Shown piece by piece: positions 55,825 through 64,000 of a DNA stretch of 64,000 nucleotides (its first letter is position 1; each line of letters begins with the position of its first letter). Origin of the DNA: Nageia nagi. Its lineage: Eukaryota > Pinophyta. A model generated the notes under the pieces. The model was not told where the DNA came from and searched no databases. It saw only the letters and a list, made by a program, of their open reading frames with translations. The position numbers and the translations under genes were made by a program. The stretch covers positions 194,246,001-194,310,000 of the forward strand of contig JBITNC010000001.1 of the NCBI GenBank assembly GCA_050084985.1. The letters run 5' to 3'.

Positions 55825-56420
55825 TGTGTTAGAGTTTAATTAACCTAGGTATAACTTTTAATTAAATTTTGATTAACCATCATATTAACAAATGAGTGTA
55901 CAGTGGCTAGAGTCCATTCAAATTGAGGTGAGTTGATATGACATGTGGGTTGATTAAGCAATGTATAGTCCACATAAATACAATTTGATTAACTTGGGAC
56001 ATTAATGATGTTCTCAATATGCATTGAAGATGGAGAGCTTGAGCTAATTAAGGTTAATTGAATGTCATTCATTCTGGAGGGTTAATCAAGTGTTATCAAT
56101 TTTTAGGTTAATTGAGCGATGCTTAGCCAAGAATGGTCAATCAATATCAAGGGTTAATCAAATGGTGGTTAATATTACATAATAAAAGGATGTTTAGATA
56201 AGAGTAATTGAAAAACATTTCTAAAGAGGTTAATCAAACTTTGATTAATCCCAAATGGACATGGGGGGATGTCATGCCATGATAAGCATGACCTAATGAC
56301 CCATGTGCATGGAGGGTTAAACAAAGTGAATTTAGGATAGTACATTTGAAGTTCATATAACCCCCCATGGTATGGATCATCAGGTCATGCATGCATACCT
56401 ATGGGATAGCATGTTAGGGT
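55825..56420. repeat. GATTAACC-type degenerate repeats
   Basis: Words such as 'ttgattaacc', 'gttaatcaa' and 'gggttaatcaa' recur on both strands about every 40-60 bp. Related to 14700-15295 but scrambled. No gene. Confidence 0.6.
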
Positions 56421-56452
56421 ATGAGGGGATTTTGGAGGCTAGATAGACAATG

Positions 56453-56526
<74 letters not shown>
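56453..56526. repeat. (TA)n microsatellite
   Basis: More than 35 uninterrupted TA units. Confidence 0.95.
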
Positions 56527-56528
<2 letters not shown>

Positions 56529-58325
56529 TTTGATCATATAACAAATTTTTATACATAAATTATGTTGCAAGTTTTTTAATAATGTAAGTTGGTACAAGTT
56601 TTGAGGAATTGTTTTTCACTTTGGTGAAACTAATCTTTTCTCTTTTAAGAGGGATAAGATTGATAAGGAAATGGAGGTTACTTTTGATAATTCATTAATT
56701 GCAATGGAAAAAGACTTATCCATATTAATTATTAACATGGATATTATTTCTTTAATTTTGAAATTTATTTTTGTAAAGTGGGGCATTATTTCATAATTAT
56801 ATTTTTTAGGAGGTATTTTGTCTATAAAAATGAGGAATTCCTTTATTTATCAAAAGTTTGTACATTTTTTTAAAAAAGGGGGAGGAGGATATATTGGTTG
56901 AATTTTTCAAAATAATTTTTTGGGGGAGTTATTTTAAAAAATTGGGAGTTATTAAAAAAATGAGGGATAATTTTTTAACATTTTTTAAGGGAAGAAATTC
57001 TAATCCTTTTAAAATAAGGGGGAGCTTAATTAAATTTTTCTCTATGGGAGTTATTTTTTAAAATGGGAAAAATCCTTTGCCAACTTTTTTTGAAAAGAGG
57101 GCATTATTTTTTCTTTTGAAAAGAGGTATTTTTTAAGTGGGAATTTAAGCAAGGTGTATTATTATTTTTTCCTTTATCAAAAATTAAGGGAAAAATTTTA
57201 CCTTTAAGTAAGGTATTGATTTTTTTGAGAAAGTTATTCTAACCTTGTCTTCACAATTGCAAACAAGATCATCTTACAATGTATTCTAAGCATAGGAAAA
57301 TAAAGCATCCTATTGCAAGAGTGAAGGTGATAAAAAAAAAAGAAGGATAAACTTTGAAAGAAGGCAAAGAAGAGAGAAGAAGTCAAGTTAAAGAAATGCT
57401 CAATAATTGCAAAAAAAATAAACCATACTATGATACTTCTTCATAATCATCACATAGCTCAACCAAATGAGTATATGGCCATAGAGATGGCTCATCCTCT
57501 AGAGTTGTATTTAAGTTAATTTGTGTTTTTTACTTTTTGAGATGTTATAACTCTCATATTAGAGTATTTTGTACAAGCTTTAAGAGCTTTTCCATTTAAA
57601 CTAACCACTAACTAAGGAAAATACTAACCCTTTATTGTGTAGTTATTCACTTTTTTTAGTAGCTCAATATAATGGATATATCCTCAAACTTAAGATAAAG
57701 TACATTAACCAAAATTGTAGATTAGATTAAACTACAACTAATTTTACAATTGCATTTATAAGATACTAACATAATTTACAATTACAAGCTACTAACATAA
57801 TTTACAATTACAAGCTTCTAATATAATATACAAACAAAGTTGCTACCTTGCAAACTACAAATTGCAATGCAACTTATAACTTAGTTTAATTGCACAAATT
57901 TATACAAGTTTTATAATTGTAACAATGATGAAGAAGTTGGTTAATTTTACAAGTTGGTTCAAATTAACATGTTTAGTTACTTTGGTTTATAATACAATGT
58001 TGATTGAATAATTTGATTAGTTTCTTGATTTAGTTAGCAACTTGGTCAACTTGTAATTTTTACAAAGTATGCTTTTGAGAAAGTTATTCTAATTAACATC
58101 ATACTTTGGTTTATTAGTTACTTGATTTAGTTAACAACTTGTTTAACTTGAAAATTTTTACAAAGTTTAATATTGATGCTTTCTTAAAGTTTTGATCTAA
58201 ATTGATCTTATTTTGTAGAAAATGGGTGACTCATTTGTGCTAAAATACATCCTTGATGGTTTCAACTTTAGAATTTGGATGAAAGTGGAGTTTTAGGCTC
58301 GCAAAATTTAGCATACTATTTGTAG
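56527..58325 (+). mobile_element. Copia fragment: leader and gag start only
   Basis: T-rich leader-like sequence with 'aagggggagg' runs, ending at a gag start (ATG at about 58224: MGDSFVLKYILDGFNFRIW, then MKVEF). This is the same gag opening as elements B and D. It breaks off about 100 bp into gag. No LTR is found upstream; the (TA)n tract borders it. Confidence 0.7.
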
Positions 58326-58966
58326 TAGCTAAATAATGCAATTAATGCAAATGGGGTTGATTAATGCAATATTGCTCTACTTTATAAATATTGATACATA
58401 TATAAAAAATATGGCAATAACATGTAACAAGAATATAGTAGTGTTTACTTAGATTCTATATTCATTCTATTAATAAAAAAATAAATAAAGAATAGAGCAT
58501 ACATTCATGAACAAGCACACCATCGGTACCCTAGAATTGGCATGCCACCAATGTCATAGGATGAGTGAAATTACGAATGTGAACAAGAATGTAGAGATGA
58601 GTAAATTAACAAATAATCAAATGATGAACATACATGTGAACTTATAGGATAATAGATGCGTAATATAGATAGACAAAGCAAGTTGAAATCCTTCAAATTA
58701 TTTTTAATTGGTAATCCTTTTATTAGCTTGAAATGATTATTAGCCCATGATTCACTCATCCTCTATAGGTCATAAAATGATGCCTTTATATATGATACAA
58801 GTTTACATGACTTTGATATTTTGATCCCTTGTACAATACATAAGGGTCAAATACATGGCCTACACCTCTTTTATACATTTTTAATTCCTTTTTACATAAT
58901 AGTATGTTAAGGGATTAAAATGATTTTTTAAATACATAAAAGTTCATTTTGAGGTGTCTATATTTG
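58326..58966 (-). repeat. 3' LTR end of a minus-strand Gypsy, related to the pol-less one
   Basis: Ends 'gaggtgtctata' followed by 'tttgcccctgtttgg', paralleling 'ggcgtctaca' + 'ttttccccctctttgg' at 37484-37509, with more shared sequence after it ('gaaattacatgtccaaagaag'). Minus-strand GTATCATATATAAAGG gives a TATA box at about 58776-58791. The far boundary is unclear. Confidence 0.6.
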
Positions 58967-59804
58967 CCCCTGTTTGGATGTGTGATTGAAACAATGAAAT
59001 TACATGTCCAAAGAAGAAATGTAGCCAAGATATAGAAGTTTTTTGATCTTTTTTCTGATGCTAACTTTTTATAAAGATGAATGGTTGGTGTTGAGGGACC
59101 TTATGTTGCCCCCCTTTTAACTTGGGTACTCCAAGAGAGATCCTTGAGTGGAGTAACCAAGAAAAAAGCTACTAAAGAAGTTGTGTTCAAGAATATTATT
59201 TGGATGATGTGTGAATGACTATAGAAATCCATGTCCAAAGCTAGAGATGGAAGATATGATTGGCCTTATTTATATTGTTTCAATAATGAATATGGCCATT
59301 TCATCGTGTTTAATACTCAAGAACAATTCACAATTATGTCCATTCCTCAAAAAAGAGAGGTTATACTTTGGATTAGTGGAAATGATAATGAGATGTACAT
59401 TGCTAATGACCCAATAGACTATGAGCACAATGCTAGCACCCTAGTTTTGACTATAAGTTTCTTCTATTTTGCTAGAGGTGTGTACCTACAATGAAATGTC
59501 AATCATAAAATAATGATGGATGCACAGTAAGTTATTTCATCCATTGGAGATGATCCAATATCAACATCTTACTCATGGCTACATCATTAGTTTATCTTTT
59601 AAGTGAGTGAACTCTCACTAGCCATATTGATGGCCATCGACGATCATACATTTGTATGTCTATGATCTGAAGATAGTATGCTTTAGATGGGTTCAAAGCA
59701 AAAACCATATCAATACATAGTAAAATGTATCATCCATTGGAGATGATCAAATTTTAACAAATTGCTCATGGCTATATCATTGATTTATCTTTTAAGTGAG
59801 TGAA
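58967..59804. other. internal remnant of that Gypsy with an antisense ORF and a duplication
   Basis: Contains an 87-codon plus-strand frame (59231-59494) and a tandem duplication (59526-59810: 'catccattggagatgatc', 'gtttatcttttaagtgagtgaa' twice, ~190 bp apart). No gag or pol domain. Confidence 0.5.
59231..59494 (+). CDS. hypothetical 87-codon ORF, antisense to the Gypsy remnant
   Basis: Reads MSKARDGRYDWPYLYCFNNE, then GHFIVFNTQEQFTIMSIPQK and EVILWISGNDNEMYIANDPI. Aromatic-rich, balanced composition, unlike the low-complexity chance frames nearby. Its position, on the strand opposite the Gypsy and 3' of where pol would end, matches that of the plant-mobile-domain ORF in the element at 36757. 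I do not recognise the family. It may be a remnant of a captured gene. Confidence 0.35.
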   Translation: MSKARDGRYDWPYLYCFNNEYGHFIVFNTQEQFTIMSIPQKREVILWISGNDNEMYIANDPIDYEHNASTLVLTISFFYFARGVYLQ

Positions 59805-60907
59805 TGTAATGTCCCCAAATTTGTAAAACATCCACTTTCTCTCCTCTTGGAGTGTGACGTTCATGGTAAAGGAGGAGAAACCAAAAATAAATTAATTTAG
59901 GAGTATTTTATTAATATTTTGCATTTATTTCTGTAACCAAGGCTAAAGAGACCCTTGAGGCACTCACCCTTGGATTTTATTTAATTAATCTAGCTCAATT
60001 ATTTGTAATTAATGCAATATTAGTCTCTCATAACGGGATGTTGCATTCATGAGCCATTGATATTATAATTTGGCATCTCTAGGCAACCATTGTGGGACGT
60101 TGGGCTTCTTGGGTCCCTAGATGATTTAATTTATCATCCCAAGACACCAGAAGAGGGACATTGCACTTTGGGTGATTCCAAGGTATGAGAGATCTTGTTA
60201 TAAAAGGAGATGGGATGCATCATTTGGGGGATGCTAAAAGATCATCAGAGTTTATCTCTTTCCAGGGGTTAGCAGCTAGTGGAGTTGCAACTTTCTAGCT
60301 AGCTTAGTGGGAGAGCTCAAGCTAGTGTGGAGGAGTTCTTACCTAAGCTAGGATAGTAGCTTGAGCCAGTGAGGTGGAGTTACTAGAGTAGCTTGAGCCA
60401 GTGAAGTGGAGTTACTAGAATAGTTTGAGCCAGTGTGGTGGAACTATTCCATCCCTAATCTAGATCCAGTCAGTGGGGTAGATCTAGATCCAAACAGTGC
60501 AACCATATTTTAGATCTAGATCTAACCTACCAAATCAATGTGAGGAGGCATGTCCTAGATCTAGACCAGTTGAATCAGTGTGAGGAGGCTCATCTAGCAT
60601 TAGGGAGAAGAGATTGAAGAACTTGCAGGGCCAGATCATCCAAATCTACTTTATGAGGGAAAATGTCCCCCTTCTTGAGCATTGGGGCATTTTTTCTTGA
60701 GTATTGTACTTGTCCATTTGGGACATCCCAGCTCTTAAAGAATAAAATTCATTTTTGGCTCTATTTCTTATTCAATTTGTAGATCCAATTTGAATTGAGC
60801 TAGATAGAAAAATATAAAAATATATATAAATTCCTAAGTAGTGATATTTCAACTTTGGAATATTACACTAACAAAAATCACATTTTGTGAGTTTTGGGGA
60901 TATTATA
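59805..60907 (+). repeat. 5' LTR of the gag-only Gypsy
   Basis: Starts TGTAATGTCCCCAAATTTG; aligns with 63363-64000. Contains a short minisatellite (60355-60450). A ~20-bp stretch near 60095 is missing from the 3' copy. Confidence 0.88.
60355..60450 (+). repeat. minisatellite in the LTR, three ~34-bp units
   Basis: 'gtagcttgagccagtgagg' + 'tggagttactaga' repeated. The 3' LTR (63895-63950) has one unit fewer, so copy number changed after insertion. Confidence 0.8.
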
Positions 60908-60908
60908 G

Positions 60909-60921
60909 TGGTATCAAAGCC
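60909..60921 (+). other. primer-binding site
   Basis: TGGTATCAAAGCC, one change from the initiator Met-tRNA complement TGGTATCAGAGCC. Confidence 0.85.
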
Positions 60922-62160
60922 ACATTTTCTTGCCAGCCTGTATTAGCTCATGCTGCCCAAGATCCATAATTACTACTTGAGAGGAAGAAGTGATCCTGAT
61001 TACTAGTTGAGCTTGGAGGAGAGAGACGTAATAGATCTGGAGGGATCTAAAGAGTGGGAGGAAGTTGGTTAAGGGAACATGGCCGATTCCAACATAGCCA
61101 TCTTGGATGCATGAAGGAAGATGATGGAGCAATTACAGATACTCATGTCCTAAAGAGGGAACCAGACTCCACCACCCAGCTGGGAGAATAGAAATGGCCA
61201 AGGAGAGAGCTCATCTAGGGCTAGATCTCATTATCAGAAGTCTATACCTATTCCACCTAAGCCTATTTTCATAAAAGAGGAAGATCTAGAGGAGATCTAT
61301 CGAAGACATCGGGAGAGGCTTGACCAATTATTTGATGAGTACATGGCCAAACTAGTAGAGTACAAAAACATCATATCTTTCCAAGAATTTCATGGAAAAT
61401 TGGAGGGAGGACAAGGAGGATGCCCACCTATCTTTAAGGAGCCATTGCAGAAGATCCAATTGGAGAAATTTGATGGAGGTGTAGGGATCTCAATAAGAGG
61501 ATGGATTCAATAGCTCTAAACATACCTATCTTTCAATTCCATGGAAGAAGATGAGGCCATACATTTTGCCACACTCTCCCTGAAGGGATGAGCCTATGAG
61601 TGGTGGCACCATGGATTGAAAACATTGGGGCATGACCAGATCTCAACTTTTGATGAATTTTGCCAAAGGTTACTAGAACATTTTGAAAAGAAGACTGAAG
61701 AAAGTTACTTCCATGAGCTCACCAAGATCCAATAGAAAGGTACAGTTAAAGAATATGTAGATGAGTTTATGAATGTTTCTATTATGGTTTCAGATCTATC
61801 AGAAGCTAGAAGGATGGCTATGTTCATGGAGGGTTTGAATGAAAATATCAGAGCATCTATCAAAGCATTTGAGCTAAATGATCTTGATGAGGAAATTAGA
61901 AGGGCCATAGCACTTGAATCAACTAGTTTAATATGAGGGAAGAGTAATCAAGGAAGGACATAGCCACCCCAACAACAAATTATGCCAGCAAGTAAAATGA
62001 ATGGGAGCCAAGGAAGGCTCACATCTCCACCAAGGAGAAATGCATGGTTGTTGGAGTAGACATAGAGGGATTAAGAGATCTCACATTCTGAAATGAGAAG
62101 AAGGAAAATGTGCTTTATCTGTAGAGGATCATGGGAGCTAGGCCATCGCTGCAATGGGAA
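60922..62160 (+). pseudogene. gag with zinc knuckle of the gag-only Gypsy
   Basis: From about 61081 (MADSNIAILDA) through PIPPKPIFIKEEDLEEIYRR to the capsid core at 61440-61900: IQLEKFDGGVGISIRGW, AIHFATLSLKG, AYEWWHHGLKTLG, ISTFDEFCQRLLEHFEKK and VKEYVDEFMNVSIMV, the Retrotrans_gag pattern. The zinc knuckle at about 62108-62155 reads CFICRGSWELGHRC, all four ligands kept. Six or so stops. Confidence 0.88.
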
Positions 62161-62700
62161 GGTGCAGCTCAATTATGTAGAGGTAGTGGATATGGAGGAA
62201 CCTGAATCAGATCTGTGGAGCATTTTAGAATTTATGGAAGAGTTTTCCACTCATGGCACCTTGGCCACCATTAGTGGAGCACCCCATTACCCCACATTGC
62301 GCATTTAGGGAAGAGCTTTAGGAGAAGAAGTGACTATTCTTATCGATGGAGGGGCATCTCACAACTTCTTTGATGCTTTTTTTGCTATTGAGAAAGGAGT
62401 AAGGATGGACATTTTTGAAGGATTCAATGTGGCCAATGCTAATGGCCAGATCTCATTTTGCAATAAGGTGATTAGACAACTTCTAGTTGAGACCAATAAT
62501 TACTCCATGAGAAGTGATTTCTATGTATATCCCATGGGAGGGACCTTGCACATGGTCTTTGGAATTCAATGGCTGAAACCTTTGGGGGAGATTAGGACAA
62601 ATTATGACACCTTGGAAATGAAGTTCCTAGCAAATGGAAAGGAGGTCATCATGAGAGGATTGCAAGGTAGCAATAGGGCCACTTCATAAGCCCATTGATT
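62161..62700 (+). pseudogene. protease region of the gag-only Gypsy
   Basis: VTILIDGGASHNFFDAFFA at about 62330 is the aspartic protease site (DxGASHNF). VANANGQISFCNK, FYVYPMGGTLHMVFGIQWL and LGEIRTNYDTLEMKF follow, as in intact Gypsy pol up to just before the RT. Open from 62330 to 62686, then the frame ends. Confidence 0.88.
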
Positions 62701-63349
62701 AGAAGTAATAGAAGATCCAAAGTAGCAATATCAAATCATTCCTCACATCCCAAATAGAACTACCATGCAAGACATCACCCAGTCCCAAGTTAACATGCCC
62801 ACATTTACTCAACCACTAATGGATTGCTTAAGAGTGTTCTTTTTTTGGATAATAAGTTGGAGGTTGATTGAATATTATAAACAAGTGATAATACTTGCTA
62901 GTCAGATTTACTTCTATTTGGCATATATGTCCTTGTTACAAGTATATTGCTACAAATTATTTTGGGACAAATTGTCCATCATCTTGCTTAAAATGAGAAA
63001 TAGAGGGATTGGAGATTTGGTATTACTTCATCATACTTTTCCTTGTGAACCACTAAGCCACTTAGACCATTGGGATGCTAGGATGAATGTATTCATGCTT
63101 GCTAAAATTACAAATTCTCCCTCCCATCATGTGATGCAATCCTGGATAGAAGATAACCCACTAGAACTCCTTGATTTCATTTAGGACTTGGATGTTGGGT
63201 TATGGAGCTATGAAGGTAGAAATTTTGGCCATCACTTGCAGTAGAAAATCAAAACTCTTTCTTCTTGTTCTTTCATCTGCATTACAGCTTTTCAGTATGG
63301 GAAAGAGAAGGGCCAATTTATCTTGAGTTGCTTGGGGACAAGCAATTCA
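62701..63349 (+). other. sequence in place of RT-RNase H-integrase
   Basis: A 139-codon open frame (62765-63184) has no polymerase motif; its end (SWIEDNPLELLDFI and then LWSYEGRNF) may correspond to the extreme C-terminus and 3' tail of pol, so most of pol was deleted between about 62750 and 63100. Confidence 0.55.
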
Positions 63350-63362
63350 GGAAGGGGAGACT
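63350..63362 (+). other. polypurine tract
   Basis: 'aggaaggggagac' directly before the 3' LTR. Confidence 0.85.
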
Positions 63363-64000
63363 TGTAATGTCCCCAAATTTGTAAAACATCCACTTTATCT
63401 CCTCTTGGAGTGTGATGTTCATGGTAAAGGAGGAGAAACCAAAAATAAATTAATTTAGGAGTATTTTATTAATATTTTACATTTATTTCTGTAACCAAGG
63501 CTAAAGAGACCCTTGAGCCACTCACCCTTGGATTTTATTTAATTAATCTAGCTCAATTATTTGTAATTAATGCAATATTAGTCTCTCATAATGGGATGTT
63601 GCATTTATGAGCCATTGATCTAATAATTTGGCATCTCTAGGTAATAATTATGGGACATTAGATGATTTAATTTATCATGCCAAGACACCAAAAGAGGGAT
63701 GTTACACTTTGGGTGATTCCAAGGTATGAGAGATCTTATTATAAAAGGAGATGGGATGCATCATTTAGGGGATGCTAAAAGATCATCAGAGTTTATCTCT
63801 TTCCAAGGGTTAGCAGCTAGTGGAGTTGTAGCTTTCTAGCTAGCTTAGTGGGAGAGCTCGAGCCAGTGTGGAGGAGTTCTTACCTAAGCTAGGATAGTAG
63901 CTCGAGCCAGTGAGGTAGAGTTACTGGAATAGTTCAAGCTAGTGTGGTGGAGCTATTCCATCCCTAATCTAGATCCAACTAGTGGGGCAGATCTAGATCC
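63363..64000 (+). repeat. 3' LTR of the gag-only Gypsy, partial
   Basis: Starts TGTAATGTCCCC and aligns with 59805 onward; runs off the window. Confidence 0.9.

Larger units (their letters stand above)
59805..64000 (+). mobile_element. Gypsy element with gag and protease but no pol (3' end outside the window)
   Basis: 5' LTR 59805-60907, Met-tRNA primer site, gag, zinc knuckle and protease to about 62695, then 650 bp without RT, RNase H or integrase, a polypurine tract and the 3' LTR from 63363 to beyond the window. Resembles gag-only terminal-repeat derivatives. Internal damage is light compared with other elements: three open runs of 67-139 codons cover much of the interior. No TSD can be tested because the 3' end is cut. 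Confidence 0.85.

Noticed and set aside
62765-63184. 139-codon frame considered as a membrane protein or captured gene
   Set aside because: Hydrophobic stretches come from AT-rich codons, no motif is recognisable, and its end resembles the pol tail; more likely deletion-junction sequence.

Overview
The window looks like nuclear DNA from a seed plant, most likely a gymnosperm such as a conifer. It is very AT-rich. It is packed with old, nested Copia and Gypsy LTR retrotransposons, and it carries decayed pentatricopeptide-repeat (PPR) genes and a host gene broken into small exons by long, TE-filled introns. I found no complete working gene, no tRNA or rRNA, and nothing bacterial. In-frame stops in the retroelements are mostly of the CAG/CGA/CAA/TGG to stop type, as expected from long exposure to cytosine methylation.

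Layout. (1) 381-1014 and 14587-14680: a PPR pseudogene whose C-terminal unit is repeated three times. It is split by a minus-strand Gypsy element (1015-14581, target duplication tttac), which is itself split by a plus-strand Copia (4479-12482). (2) 14700-15690: two tandem-repeat arrays. (3) About 16000-46300: one unrecognised minus-strand gene, decayed, with clear plant splice sites. A 105-nt exon and an 87-nt exon have each been tandemly amplified together with flanking intron. A 16-kb Copia nest (18372-34526, TSD aactc) sits in one intron and contains a plus-strand Copia (18600-25176) and a Tnt1-like Copia (26967-32276, TSD taatg). A Gypsy element (36757-45681, TSD cttct/cttcc) sits inside a 51-nt coding exon. 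(4) 46290-48750: mostly unrecognised sequence with a second PPR remnant. (5) 48753-55819: another Copia (TSD catag) inserted in a GATTAACC-rich repeat. (6) 55820-59804: AT microsatellite, a Copia fragment, and the 3' LTR end of a minus Gypsy. (7) 59805-64000: a gag/protease-only Gypsy whose 3' LTR runs off the window.

Four exact or one-mismatch target-site duplications, and a fifth for the nested Tnt1-like element, fix insertion boundaries and order. The most interesting items are the amplified-exon host gene with a retrotransposon in its coding exon, the pol-less Gypsy with an antisense plant-mobile-domain ORF, the GC-rich G/C-tract block in the Tnt1-like LTRs, and an inverted leader/gag segment beside the primer-binding site of the 16-kb Copia.

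All positions come from reading by eye. Boundaries of decayed domains are good to a few tens of bases; LTR ends, TSDs and most splice sites are given to the base where I could align two copies.
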